Positions 21,830 to 32,494 of a stretch of 64,000 bases of DNA are shown one piece after another. A model generated the notes under the pieces. That model searched no databases. It worked only from the letters and a program-made list of their open reading frames with translations, and was not told the DNA's origin. The DNA comes from Brachypterus glaber. Its lineage: Eukaryota > Arthropoda > Insecta > Coleoptera > Kateretidae. The DNA lies in NCBI GenBank assembly GCA_958510825.1, contig OY294048.1, positions 19,857,589 through 19,921,588 on the forward strand. Reading direction: 5' to 3'. Every line of letters begins with the position of its first letter. Position 1 is the first letter of the stretch. Made by a program: the position numbers and the translations under genes.

Positions 21830-22795
21830 CGTCTAAAAAATTGCAATTTTTTAAATTCAAGTATTTCGAAAACTACTTAATAGATTTGACTGATTCCTTT
21901 TTGTTTTAAAGGTTAAACATTCTCTACTTTTGTTTTTATTTAAATTGATTAAAAAACGTATTTTTGTATTAACAGCAACAAAAAATGTACAGCTATGTTT
22001 TTTGCTCCAGCTTCTAGGACTTCCATGGTACGCAACTGCAATTGTTTATCAAATTGTTAAAGTCTCTTTTATTGCCGGAGTTAAAATGAATATTTTTTTT
22101 TTGTTTTTTTTTTTATATTTTTACTTCTAGTTTAGGAGATATCAGGGTTTTTCTGAAAGTTCTCATTTTTTCAGTACTCAAAAAGTACTACATGAATTTG
22201 ATTGAAGCTGTGCTTTACATTTGAAGCTTAACCGAGTTACGTTTTTCTTCTAAGCAAGTTTATCAAAAACATAAAATGGGTTTGATAAACTCGAGTAAAA
22301 GAAAAAATAGGGTCACTCCATCCAGCGGCGGTTCTGCGAAATCACCGTTGAGCCACCATCAGACGACAATACAAAGTTTCCCCAGGATGAAGAAACTCTA
22401 GAAGAAGACGTAAAAGACTTACTACAACTCTACTGTTTTAGTACTTTTTGAGTTAACTGAAAAAATTACAACTTTCAGAAAAATCCTGATATCTCCTAAA
22501 CCAGAAGTAAAAATATAAAAAAAATAAAAAAGAAAATATTTATTAATACTGCGGCAATAAGAGAGACTTTAACAATTTAATAAATAGTTGCAGTGGCGTA
22601 CCATGCAAGTCCTAGAAGATGGAGCAAAAAAACATAGCTGTACATTTTTTGTTGATGTTAATACAAAAATACTTTTTTTAATCATTTTAAATAAAAACAA
22701 AAGTACAAAATGTTTAAGCTTTAAAACAAAAAGGAATCAGTCAAATTCATTAAGTAGTTTTCGAAATTATTGAATTTAAAAAATGGAATTTTTTT
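21830..22795. mobile_element. Long foldback, ~360-bp arms, ~245-bp loop
   Basis: The left arm 21830-22190 (GATTTGACTGATTCCTTTTT, GTACAGCTATGTTTTTTGCT, CCATGGTACGCAACTGCAAT, GATATCAGGGTTTTTCTG) is matched in reverse order by 22436-22795. The loop holds GAAATCACCGTTGAGCCACC and GATGAAGAAACTCTAGAAGA and is not duplicated. The two short frames in the arms are mirror images and not genes. If transcribed it would form a long hairpin RNA. Confidence 0.75.
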
Positions 22796-22799
22796 AGGT

Positions 22800-23680
22800 G
22801 AATTTATTAATTTATTTATTTATTTTACATAAATCCATTTGACAAAAATGTTTTGGATATGGTCAATATAATATTACATTATTACATAATCGTAATAAAG
22901 TCGTTAAAAAAAATCATTAAATACACAGTTAAAAGTAAGTCAAAAATAATTTTAAACACTTTAAAATAACTTAAATATAAATAGAGTTTAACATATTAAA
23001 ATTAAAATTTAAAATTTAGTCACAAGTTTGATTTAAAAATTCATCCGTTGAATAAAAACAGTTTGTTTTAAAAAAAATTTTAACTCTTAGTTTAAATACT
23101 TTAAAGCTACCTGCCGTTTTAATACTTAAAGGCAATGTATTGTATAGTTTAATGGATGTTATTCTTGTGCTACTCCTAACTTTCTCATAATTACAAGGTG
23201 GAACATAAAGTAGCTGATGCTGTCTAGTGGGATAATTGTTAATGTCGCCAACAGTACTAAAAGAATCCAAATTTTTCCGAACATGTAGGACACATTGATA
23301 CATAGACATATTAAAAACATTCATTATACGATTTTGAACAAACACTGGTCTACATGAAGATAAACGAGGAAGTTTAAACATAAAACGTACGATTCTTTTT
23401 TGTAAAATTAATATTTGTATTAATTTTTTGCTAGTACCCCAACATAAAAGGCCGTACGATATTATTGAGTTTACCGCGCCATAATAAAAGTTTAATAATG
23501 TACTAATGCTAATATTTTGTCTTAATTGGAGAACACAAAAACTTTTTGAAGACAAATGTTTGGCCAGGTTATTTGTGTGAGTTTCCCAAGATAAGTTTGG
23601 CTCAATGATAACGCCTAGAAACTTACAGTTATTATTTACCACCACAGATTTACCTTCAGATTGTTTTGCTCTCAAGTGTA
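22800..23680 (-). mobile_element. 5'-truncated LINE with (TAAA)n tail
   Basis: On the minus strand, the coding remnant at 23675-23016 is followed by a short AT-rich 3' UTR and a (TAAATAAAT)n tail at 22800-22822. Sequence upstream of 23676 changes character, and no polymerase motifs are present. Confidence 0.75.
23016..23675 (-). CDS. LINE reverse transcriptase C-terminal part (219 codons)
   Basis: An open frame of 219 codons without stops. Recognisable blocks are KFLGVIIEPNLSWETHTNNL (thumb region), NFYYGAVNSIISYGLLCWG (the Y-x-x-x-x-S-x-x-x-YG..xWG block), LQKRIVRFMFKLP, and a C-terminal NYPTRQ and SIKLYNTLPLSI. These occur after the FADD catalytic core in Jockey/CR1-group LINE polymerases; the core is absent. 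The start codon shown is simply the first ATG after the truncation. It resembles the 11079-12355 fragment in block order but is a different copy. It cannot make an active enzyme. Confidence 0.75.
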   Translation of the reverse strand: MRAKQSEGKSVVVNNNCKFLGVIIEPNLSWETHTNNLAKHLSSKSFCVLQLRQNISISTLLNFYYGAVNSIISYGLLCWGTSKKLIQILILQKRIVRFMFKLPRLSSCRPVFVQNRIMNVFNMSMYQCVLHVRKNLDSFSTVGDINNYPTRQHQLLYVPPCNYEKVRSSTRITSIKLYNTLPLSIKTAGSFKVFKLRVKIFFKTNCFYSTDEFLNQTCD

Positions 23681-24249
23681 ATTATAAGTTTGTTTTATTA
23701 AAAATACCAATACATTATTTTTCTGACAATATATAAAATGGCCTAGAGACCAGTGTACAGGCAGACCGGTATTTTTTTTATGTATATCAAAGTGTTCCCA
23801 CCTTATTTTATTGATAAAATAATTTTGAACACTTTTTTTTTCATTTGGCGACATAGTGCGCTGCTCAAATATTCAAGAACAAAACACTGTTGAAACCAAA
23901 ATCAAAAAAACATTCAAATAAGATTCATTTGACATATGGTCCTATTTAAACTTTGAATGCTGAATTTTAAAAGATCAAATCTGTCACTAAAAGGGTTAAC
24001 TTAATGAGTTGAATAACCTCTGAGGGAAATCAAATTCAGTGTATATTTGCTTGAGGTCGGGTTTATAAGGCAAGATTAATTGAAATTTGATGAGGGTTCA
24101 CTTAAAATAACCGAATAAGCAAAATATCAAATATGCAAATGAACGGAGACGATATAAGGATAATAAATCAAAATCTAGTATCAACACTTTACTAGTATAC
24201 TAGTGACAAAAAAATAGCTAATACGCAGGAAGTTATGAAACCCAGGCCC
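23681..24249. other. No recognised feature
   Basis: AT-rich, non-coding. I found no repeat shared with other parts of the window. Confidence 0.45.
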
Positions 24250-24410
24250 GTACTAAAAAAATAGTATGTTGTTTTACTAGGAGGAAAAGTGAAGCTTTTT
24301 TTACTAGTCTGTAGAATTTACGGACGACGCAAAGCGGAGTCCGGAAACTACAGACCAGTAAAAAAAACACTTTTTCTCTGAGTGAAACATACTATTTTTT
24401 CTTCAAGAAT

Positions 24411-24444
<34 letters not shown>

Positions 24445-24936
24445 AATATTAATTTTTGAATTTAATTTATTGAGTAATAAAGTATGTTTTTTTTTTTATT
24501 AAAATAGGCCAATAAAACCTTTTCGAAATAAACCTAAACCTTCCATAGCTCATTTTAAATTTTTTTCGTAGGCTAAATCGTACACTTTTCGCGATTTCGA
24601 TGGTAACTTGTCTAATGTAGCATTTGCAATTTCGGAGAAATTTGTAGGTGTATAAACCATATATTCTTATCCAATCATTTTTAATCAATTTCACACGAGG
24701 TTTTTGCAGAATCTCGAGTCAACTACCTGTTAACATAATAAACAAACAAGTTTGAAGAATGGCTGTCTTCAAAGTCAAAGAGTGTGGCCGCCAGTGGTGG
24801 TTTTGCTAACTAACTTTTTTGTACGGCGTACAACAATGAACTCATTTTTTTACTGTAAAAAAATAGATCACTTCTAACTAGTGTGTTTAGGTATAAAATA
24901 TGAACATTTTAGTACGCTTGAAGAAAAATTTATTTT
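24250..24936 (-). mobile_element. Dispersed repeat D, copy 1, with possible Crypton-like relic
   Basis: About 690 bp that match 32495-33135 in inverted orientation. One end is a hairpin (24255-24410: ATAGTATG...CATACTAT with GTCTGTAGAATTTACGGAC and GTCCGGAAACTACAGAC). On the minus strand, 24636-24560 reads SEIANATLDKL followed by PSKSRKVYDLAYEK before a stop. That LP-x-KSR-x-x-Y-x-x-A-Y pattern resembles the N-terminal core-binding part of Crypton-type tyrosine recombinases. No catalytic R-H-R-Y region is present, so the assignment is tentative. A (TA)n run at 24413-24440 lies within. Confidence 0.5.
24413..24440. repeat. (TA)n microsatellite
   Basis: About 14 TA units inside repeat D copy 1. 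Copy 2 has only a short TATATA at the matching place, so the run expanded after the copies separated. Confidence 0.9.
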
Positions 24937-24937
24937 A

Positions 24938-25275
24938 TTCAATACATACAGATAATAAGACAATTACCAGCTTTATTTTAAATAGATAAACTCAATAATA
25001 ACCCCGGCGTGGCTTTTACTTTATTGAGTGGATAATTATTTATTTTACCCACTCAACTGTCACTTGTCAAATTATTTTCTTGCAAATGTCATTAAAATTT
25101 TTAATAAAAATATGAATTCCTAAAATAAAATAAAAAAAAATAAAACCTTGTATGGCACTCATGGGTAAACCGATATTGCCCTCTCGAAAATTAACCTGGT
25201 TGGCTGACGCCTCGCAGGTTAATTTTCTCATGGGCAATATCTTACTTTACCCACTAGTACCATAAATAACTATTT
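24938..25275 (+). mobile_element. Hairpin-rich element, TTGGATAAAA family, long copy 1
   Basis: The sequence from CAATACATACAGATAATAAG through TTTACTTTATTGAGTGGATA, GGCACTCATGGGTAAACC, to CCCACTAGTACCATAAATAA recurs at 29019-29340 (+) and 62876-63228 (-). It contains two hairpins: one built on TATTGAGTGGATAATT and ACCCACTCAA, the other on ACTCATGGGTAAAC and TTTACCCACTAG. It is non-coding. In this copy the central TAAGCTATTTATTGGATAAA of the other two is replaced by an A-rich run. Confidence 0.7.
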
Positions 25276-25866
25276 TTTTTTCAAGCCCAGCACAGACAAC
25301 TTTTTTATTTTGTATAATTATTAAAAACAGCTGTTTCAAGTTCACAAAAATAATTTTTTTATGAAAACTTCTTCAATTAAATTTATCTTTAGAAAATAAT
25401 TTGCATAGTGTAAAATCCATTCAAATAAACATATGGTTTGAAAAGTGTTTTAATTAAATGAAGTTTCGCCTCAAATTGGACGCATAATTATGAATCCTTC
25501 AAAAATGTATTAAATCCGAATGAACAGAGCAGTTGAATAAAAAATTTAAATTAAGAATACGACACAAAAGTTACTTTGTCTAAAGAAAATTTCCACAACT
25601 TCTTTTATCTGCTGTGAGAAAATGAGCGAACGTCAAACACATTTATGTGTTATAACCAAAAACCAAATTGACAAAGTAACTTTAAGACAATTTTTGCGTT
25701 TTTTGAATGTTTAGATGTTAGGTCGTAAAAAAATAATATACGCAATTCGACGCAAACCTATTGAGTGCTTTTTTTATTCGACTGCGCCTTGTAAAAAAAT
25801 AAGCACTCGTGGTAGGTTCACGTACTCGGAGCGTAATATACTATTACTAATAAAGTGTTATTGTTA
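25276..25866. other. Unassigned stretch
   Basis: No gene. Two separated blocks, GACACAAAAGTTACTTTGTC near 25560 and its complement ACAAAGTAACTTTAAGACA near 25673, form a loose inverted repeat. Confidence 0.4.
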
Positions 25867-25867
25867 G

Positions 25868-26130
25868 GGAGCGGTGGTAGCTTAGTCGAGAAGACTCTGG
25901 TCTTCTAACCAAGAGGTCCGAGGTTCGATCTCCGGTCAGAGAACAAAAATTTTTCAAATAAAAATTCCACCGTAACCATGTGCTTCGGAGGGCACATAAA
26001 GCCGTCGGTCCCCCTGGGTTGGTAGGCATCGCTACTAACTACCTAAAACAGTGTTAAAGCTGCAACAGGCGCCGAAACTACCCACTACGGTGGGTCTCCC
26101 CGGCAATAATGCTATACGCTAAATAACAAA
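25868..26130 (+). mobile_element. tRNA-derived SINE, family B
   Basis: The head has box A-like GGTAGCTTAGTCGAGAAGAC, an anticodon-like CTTCTAA context and box B-like GAGGTTCGATCTCCGG. The body reads CATGTGCTTCGGAGGGCACA, AAAGCCGTCGGTCCCCCTGG and CCGAAACTACCCACTACGG, ending in an A-rich tail near 26120. The arginine-like (TCT) anticodon loop is seen, but the stems are mismatched, so this is not a functional tRNA. Confidence 0.8.
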
Positions 26131-26195
26131 AAATAAAAAAATAAATTCTTATTTATTATTTAAAATTATGGCGAAGGTGCTATCATGGATATATA

Positions 26196-26960
26196 GTAGT
26201 TTTCGTAACGAGTAAGCGACTTTAGTCCTTAGTGCACGCGAATGACGTTTTTTTGACGACGCGAAGCGAAGTAAAAAAATTATTCGAGTGTACTAAGGAC
26301 TTGTCGCAAACGAGTTGCTAACAACATTTTTCGTTCGATCTACAGTCTAGACTCTTTAAAAATGTATATTTTAAAGAATTACCTGTGTTTCATTTTAACA
26401 TTTCAAACTTTTATAAACGTCAAACCACTTTTGTCAAAATCAAAGCTATGTGTACTCGTTTGGATAAATGAGTGTGCATAGTTGTCATTTCATTTAAATA
26501 TGCACTATGAACTCGTGCAATAGAAATATATCCTAACGAGGATATATAGTGAACATGCATTTTTCTTTATTTCGTGTACACTAGGTCGTACGAAAAAGAT
26601 TTATATATATATATCCTCGTTAGGATATATTTCTATCTCACGAGTACATAGAGCATATTTGAATGAAATGACAACTATGCATACCCATTTATTCAAACGA
26701 TTACACATAGCTTTCATTTTGACAAAAGTCATTTGACGTTTATAAAATTTTGAAATGTCAAAATTAAACACAGGTAATTCTTTAAAATATACATTTTTAA
26801 AGAGTCTAGACTGTAGATCGAACGAAAAATGTTGTTAGCAACTCATTTGCGACAAGTCCTTAGTGCACTCGAATGATTTTTTGACTTCGCTTCGCGTCGT
26901 CAAAAAAACTTAATTCTCGTACACTAAGGACTAAATACGCTTACTCGTTACGAAAACTAC
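26196..26960. mobile_element. TA-flanked foldback with ~350-bp arms
   Basis: TA|GTAGTTTTCGTAACGAGTAAG at the left is matched exactly by CTTACTCGTTACGAAAACTAC|TA at the right. Arms run to about 26545 and from 26605, with CTACAGTCTAGACTCTTTAA and its counterpart. Each arm has its own smaller inverted repeat around GACGCGAAGCGAAG (GTCCTTAGTGCACNCGAATGA versus TTCGAGTGTACTAAGGAC). The centre is AT-rich and holds AAATATATCCTAACGAGG paired with its complement. Non-coding. Confidence 0.8.
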
Positions 26961-27049
26961 TATTATCAAATTAGTATTTTTTGATTCAAACTATTATTTT
27001 TTTTAACTGGATTAAAAGGTGAAGAACAGTAAAATCCGGATCTTTTTGT

Positions 27050-27069
27050 GAGGGACATGCGTGTCCCTC
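27050..27069. repeat. Perfect 8-bp-arm hairpin
   Basis: GAGGGACA, a four-base loop, then TGTCCCTC. It is isolated in AT-rich DNA (26961-27236) with nothing else recognisable; no function is claimed. Confidence 0.7.
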
Positions 27070-27322
27070 AAAATCAAGCTTTAAACAAAATTTTTTAAAA
27101 ATTAAGGTACCTAATTAAAAAATGTATTTGGTTAAAAAGCACACACAAATTGTCGTCCTAAGCTCGCGAAAAAAATAAACATATTTGAAGGAATTTAAAA
27201 TTTTGGACACCCGAAATGTAAATATTACGTATTCTTAATAATAATAATAATAATAATATTTATTTAGTATAACTATTACATGTTATTTAAAACTAAAACA
27301 ATGTAATTAAGTACATAAAACA

Positions 27323-28348
27323 TCAGTACTTATTAACAATAAATGATTTTAATAAATTCTTATATCTAGTAAAATTATCACAATTTTTTATTTCTATAGG
27401 TAAACTATTAAAGCTGACTAGTCCGTTGTAAAACAATGTTTTGCTATATTTTTGAGATGTAGCCTTGTCTATGTAAATGTCATTCTCTTGTCTGGTTGGA
27501 TATGTGTGGACTTCATTGCTACGTTTTAATTTTTTACATAAATAGTTTGGGGCTAAATTATTTTTAATTTTATATACAAAAATTAGGGCTTTAAAAGTAA
27601 TTCTCTGTTTGACACTCATAAATGAAAGTACCTGTAACATTGTATTAATTGGCGTATATCTATTGCATTGTAAAATTATTCTCATAACCTTATTTTGAAC
27701 TACTTGTAATCTACTGTATTCATTTTGATTCAAACTGTACAATATTGATGAACAATAATCTAAGTGTGGCGCTATTAATGACTTATACAATGTTATTTTT
27801 GTGTTAATACTTAGCTCATTACCTATCCTACGTAAAAAATATACTTTTTTATTCATTTTGTTTATAACATATTTAAAATGACTCATGAAACTTAATTTAT
27901 TGTCTAGTATTACCCCTAAATATTTCATTTCCTCAACTTTTTCTAACTCTACCCCGTTTAAAACTACTCTTAAGTCTTTTATATCACAAATATTTTTGCC
28001 TATAAACATGCATTTAGATTTATTAATATTTATGCATAGATCATTATCACAGAGCCACTCATATAAATTTTCTAAATCTCTATTTATTGCATCACACATT
28101 TCCTTAATGTTCTTCCCTATAATGTATAACATTGTATCATCTGCGAATAATACTATTTTACTAAAATTTACATTTTTGGCAATATCGTTTATAAAAAGTA
28201 AAAAAAGAATTGTAGCTAACTTGGTACCTTGTGGAACCCCATGCTTATTTTCCTTTTCCTCAGAAGATATATTTTTAAATTTTACCTTCTGTTTTCTTCC
28301 TCTTAAAAACGACTCAAACCATTTTATAACTTTATCAGATAATTCCAA
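27323..28348 (-). CDS. LINE reverse transcriptase, catalytic to C-terminal part
   Basis: A 341-codon open frame. Near residues 37-50 is GVPQGTKLATILFLLFINDI (family: PQGSxLGP), and at about 65-75 is KIVLFADDTMLYI with the intact FADD catalytic pair. EMKYLGVILDNKLSF (about 140-155), LYKSLIAPHLDYCSSILYSL (about 184-204) and LQVVQNKVMRIIL follow, then a C-terminal TYPTRQ block and FNSLPIEI. The LGP step of the PQG motif is altered to LAT, a departure that could be a mutation. The upstream fingers part lies in the other frame, separated by one base, so the polymerase is broken unless the shift is a read error. Confidence 0.85.
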   Translation of the reverse strand: MELSDKVIKWFESFLRGRKQKVKFKNISSEEKENKHGVPQGTKLATILFLLFINDIAKNVNFSKIVLFADDTMLYIIGKNIKEMCDAINRDLENLYEWLCDNDLCININKSKCMFIGKNICDIKDLRVVLNGVELEKVEEMKYLGVILDNKLSFMSHFKYVINKMNKKVYFLRRIGNELSINTKITLYKSLIAPHLDYCSSILYSLNQNEYSRLQVVQNKVMRIILQCNRYTPINTMLQVLSFMSVKQRITFKALIFVYKIKNNLAPNYLCKKLKRSNEVHTYPTRQENDIYIDKATSQKYSKTLFYNGLVSFNSLPIEIKNCDNFTRYKNLLKSFIVNKY

Positions 28349-28841
28349 TTTTTTCTAACTTTAACAGCAACAACTCCACATTAATAGTTTCGAACGCTCT
28401 CTTAAAATCCAAGAACACAGCTATGATGTGTAGCTTCTTATCCATACTCTTTAACCATTCATCACAAATATTCACAATTACTGTGTCACATGAATGACCT
28501 TTCCTAAAACCTGACTGGTATTCTGAAAAAACCTTATTTTCTTCGCAAAATTCCAATAACTGCTCCTTGACAACCTCTTCTAAAATTTTTTCATAGACTG
28601 ATAACATATTTATAGGCCTGTATTCTTCACATTTAACGGTATTTGCAATTTTAGCTATCGGAACTATCACAGACGTTTTTAATTTCTTGGGAAAATATCC
28701 ATATTCCAATGAATAATTTATCAATTCTATAAAATAATTTCCTATCACGTCAAATGCGTCTTTTATCGTGATTACTGGTACCATATCATCTATGTCCATC
28801 GAGTTTTTTAATGAATAAATAGCTTTTCTAAGTTTTAACAT
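28335..28841 (-). CDS. LINE reverse transcriptase, N-terminal (fingers/palm) part
   Basis: A 168-codon open frame with polymerase blocks 0 to 3: KTSVIVPIAK, EEYRPINMLSVYEKILEEVV, FSEYQSGFRKGHSCDTVIVN and IIAVFLDFKRAFETINVELL (first catalytic aspartate in FLDFKRAF). It ends in KLEKIGII and a stop, while the continuing sequence is found one base over in the 27323-28348 frame; the two overlap by 14 bases. The apparent frameshift sits by an A6 run at 28352. This start is the first ATG, not a natural protein start. Confidence 0.8.
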   Translation of the reverse strand: MLKLRKAIYSLKNSMDIDDMVPVITIKDAFDVIGNYFIELINYSLEYGYFPKKLKTSVIVPIAKIANTVKCEEYRPINMLSVYEKILEEVVKEQLLEFCEENKVFSEYQSGFRKGHSCDTVIVNICDEWLKSMDKKLHIIAVFLDFKRAFETINVELLLLKLEKIGII

Positions 28842-29018
28842 TCTTGTTTAAATTTATTGTACCTTTTTTTACTATTCCATGATTTTTTATATTGACATAG
28901 TAAATTTAATAAAATCTAGAAAAAGTATAAAATGTATATCCTTTATACTGCAATCTGTGGTTTAAAAAATGATTTTCCTCGTGATACGAAATGTTCTAGC
29001 ATACACTAAAAAAATACT

Positions 29019-29340
29019 ATTATCCAATACATACAGATAATAAGACAATTACCAGCTTTATTTTAAATAGATAAACTCAATAATAACCCCCGCGTGGCTT
29101 TTACTTTATTGAGTGGATAATTATTTAATTTACCCACTCAACTGTCACTTGTCAAATTATTTTCTTGTTAATGTCATTAAAATTTTTAATAAAAATATGA
29201 ATTCCTAAGCTATTTATTGGATAAAACCTTGTATGGCACTCATGGGTAAACCGATATTGCCCATGAGAAAATTAACCTGCGAGGCGTCAGCCAAGCAGGT
29301 TAATTTTACCCACTAGTACCATAAATAATTATTTTATTCG
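29019..29340 (+). mobile_element. Hairpin-rich element, TTGGATAAAA family, long copy 2
   Basis: It matches 24938-25275 and the inverse of 62876-63228. It keeps the junction CCTAAGCTATTTATTGGATA that marks where the shorter TTGGATAAAA hairpin begins (about 29215), and ends at ACCATAAATAATTATTTT. Relative to the other copies the right hairpin lacks a short ATGGGCAATATCTTAC-type block. Confidence 0.7.
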
Positions 29341-29539
29341 ATTGTATCTAAAAGCGCCACTTTTTGTATAATAATCCTGTACAAAAAGTTTAATTTTTCG
29401 GCCTAGGCTGCAAAAGTAAAAAAGTCGACGTTGATTGGTTGATTGATATTAAAACTGTTGGCATTTGAATTCTAATACATATTTTTGATAATAAATTTGA
29501 GGTTAGAATACATTTATGTACCTATTTATTAATAGAGGG

Positions 29540-30190
29540 TTATTCGGAAATAGGGTAATTAATTTTAAGAGGTGATTCTACATCATAAAATATGGTCAAA
29601 AACTTCCTATTAACATATGTCTAAAAATGCATCGTAAGGGAGCTAAGCCCCTTTGAAAGTGGCTAAAAAATTCGGTTTTTATTTAATTACTTAGGAACCC
29701 TTTAAGATATAGCAATGAGGTTTTGCATGTGAACTAATATTAATAAGGCCCATCTTTGTATGTTATAGTCATACGCTTATTTTAACCAGGGGTGTACGAA
29801 ACGGGAGTGCATCATCAGTTTTTTGTCCCAAACTTTTTTCCCTATAACTTTATTGTAATTTAATATTCGGAATATGATTCCTTAGGTAAAAATACATAAA
29901 AAGGTACTTTGGTTGTAATACTGTAGGATTAACCGTTTTCCAGAAAAATGCATTTAAAGGTGAAATAACACGGTTCGAGGACGAAAAATTAAATACTAAA
30001 ATGTTGAAAACCAAAATTTCAATGATGCAAGGTGAATAAACGTCAAAAACTAAGAAAAAAACCTCATATACAGGTACTTCCAAAAAAACAATCCTAAGGG
30101 AGCTACCGTCTTCTAAAAATGCACCATTTTTAAAGGGCCATAGTAACTTTAAAAGCGATTCTTGGACCTACATGTATAGAAACTTTTTTT
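29540..30190 (+). mobile_element. CAGGGT-family fragment
   Basis: From TTATTCGGAAATAGGGTAAT onward it parallels the start of the 33220 element (AAGAGGTGATTCTAC; ATAGCAATGAGGTTTTGCAT; TGTACGAAACGGGAGTG; GTAGGATTAACCGTTTTCC). The extreme terminus is degraded, reading CGGAAATAGGG rather than CAGGGT. Non-coding. Confidence 0.6.
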
Positions 30191-31639
30191 CTTCCACTAT
30201 TTTAATCCAAATAGCCTAATTATACGAATCCTATTCCAAACACACACACATTGTACTGTAGATATTTTTATGATAACGGAGGTCAAATGAAGTGATTTAT
30301 ACCAAAAAGAAACTTTGACACATTTTTTAAACTAGATTATCGCTTAGAGTCGGTGTGTATGGCAAGCATATAAATAATTTAATTACTTCCGTATTAAATC
30401 ATTTTTTTTTCTAATAAAACAACATATTAACAACCCATATTTTCCAAATTTAAATTTAATTCGTATTCAATACAAATATAAATATTAATTTTGAATAGCA
30501 ATAAATGAGTAGTGGACCTTTTAAAACATAAATAAATTTTTAATTTTATAGTATTTCATAATATATAATTTCTGAATGTAGACCATTTTAGAATTTTATT
30601 TAATTTTTTAAATGAATTTACATTGTATGTAAATGTAAATTTCATATGCAAGGTTTTATTAAAAAAAATACAATTGTTTTTTGTGTGGCAGTGTAATAAA
30701 TAATGTATTTTCTGAACGGTCTGATTTGCGAAACGAGATACGAGGTAAACATTTTTTTAATTAAAATTAGTATTTATATAAAATATTGAAAAACACATTT
30801 TGTTTTCGATTTTTTTACTTTTCTGGAAGTTTTTGAGATTTTTAAGACTTTTGAGACCATGTTGTAAAAATATCTGTCTGTCGTTCTGTCGATTTTTTCA
30901 ATTTTATTCAACACTCAACTTGCGATTGCATTGAAAATTGAATGGTATACACTATAGCACTATAAAGTTTTTCTTACTTTATTATATATCATATGGCTCC
31001 CAAAGTTAATATCTAGATTTAATATTTCGAATAACTCAAGCGAAAAGTTTTTCCATAAAAGTTGAGGAATCAGGAACAAAATGGGAATGCCGGGTGGTAT
31101 GACAGGGTTTTGTCCATCCAAGTTAAGGGGTTGTTCTGATTTTTGAGGCAAAAAATTACGGTTTTTGGACTTTTTTTACAGACGACCTTCATTATTTTTA
31201 TGTACAGAACTTTTTACAAAGTATTAGACAACTCTTAAAGTTCACAAAAAAATTGTTTTTTTTTTGCCGTCATAAATAAATGTGCAATACGTGCTGGAGT
31301 TAGACACCCCAAAATAACTTGGCAAACGGTTCCAGCGATAGCTCCGCCCCCAATGGTCTGAAACACAAAAATCAAAAACAGTCTTGTTAAAAATCATATC
31401 CTTTAGTTTGCTAGTGTAGACATAAGTCACAATCCCAAAAAACAAAAATTCCACGCGTTTTTTAGTGAAAAAAACAAAAAAATGCGATTTTTCCGACCAA
31501 AAACGGGTAAAAAAGGAGGAATAATAATGAAAATACAAGCCTTTAAAAAAAAATTTACACAAGCAAACTCGCCAACATAATTTTCGACAAAATACCGAAA
31601 GATTAAGATCAATATGTTAAATAGCTTTTTTTTAATCGC
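30191..31639. other. Unassigned AT-rich stretch
   Basis: No gene. Around 30800-30905 a piece of the repeat family seen at 37600 and 39845 is present (CTGGAAGTTTTTGAGA; TCTGTCTGTCGTTCTGTCG). The frames at 30960 and 31242 are phenylalanine/lysine-rich artefacts of base composition. Confidence 0.45.
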
Positions 31640-32200
31640 TGGAACCGTATTGAAAAATGGAATTTTGAGAAAAACGCGTTTAAAGTTTTTTTTTATATTT
31701 TATAGTATACAAAACAATCACCAATAAAATTTTAATTCTGCAGGTCGATTCTACAATAAAAACTGAACTAAAAGTATTCTTTACCAAAAAACTAATTTAA
31801 TATTAAAGGAGTAATAGCCTTTTAAAAAGTAATATTTTTGGTGGCACAGAATGTAACTTCCTCTTAATTATTTTTTTTTGAAAACGCTTGCTCCTACAGT
31901 GTTACACTATCTGACATTTTTTATGTATTTTTACTCAAAGAATCTATATTTTTTACAAAAAATAAAAAAAGATACACATAAAAAAGTTTTGGGCAAAAAA
32001 CTGATAAGGCCCCCCGCCCCCCGTTTCGCACGCCCCTGGTTAAAATAAGTACATAAAAATAACATATGAAGATGGGCGTTATTAAGGTTAGTTCTTAGTT
32101 CATATGCAAAACCTTCTTGCTGTATCTCAAAGGGTTCCTGAGTTATTAAATAAAAACCAAATTTTTTAGCCACATACAAATTGGTGTATCTCTTCGGATG
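31640..32200 (-). mobile_element. CAGGGT-family fragment, inverted
   Basis: The reverse complement matches 33940-34350 of the complete element (GGGGCGTGCGAAACGGGG-type block at 32017; GTGTAACACTGTAGGAG at 31895; ATTAAAGGAGTAATAGCC at 31803). Both ends are missing. Confidence 0.6.
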
Positions 32201-32494
32201 TATAACTTTTTAAACAAGACAAATTTCGTCAAAATATTTTAGGAGCGTATTCTACACATATTGAGTAGTATAAAAAAAAAACATTCAATTTTTTGAAATC
32301 AAAAACCAGAACAACTCCTTAAGCGATCCCAGACCAAACATTATAGTAGCATTTTAGATTTATTGGTTACCATTAAATTAATTTTAGCAAGTAACCTCAA
32401 AACAAATGGACGCTAAGAACCGTTTTAAAGAAAGGTGTAAATTTCATAACTTCAAGTGGAGATAATAATATAAATTCAAAAACAATTATTTTTT

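Larger units (their letters stand above)
27237..28930 (-). mobile_element. LINE of the Jockey/CR1 group, 5'-truncated, (ATT)n tail
   Basis: Two overlapping minus-strand frames (28841-28335 and 28348-27323) together encode most of a reverse transcriptase. The 3' end is a short UTR and an (ATT)n run at 27237-27260, a common simple-repeat tail in these LINEs. Upstream of 28841 remnants of the same protein may continue in another frame (KSWNSKKRYNKFKQE around 28880), but an endonuclease domain is not visible. Confidence 0.8.

Noticed and set aside
25868..25942. tRNA-Arg-like (TCT) gene
   Set aside because: Stems are mismatched and a SINE body follows; treated as a SINE head.
27885..28358. Plus-strand 157-codon frame
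   Set aside because: Shadow of the LINE polymerase on the minus strand.
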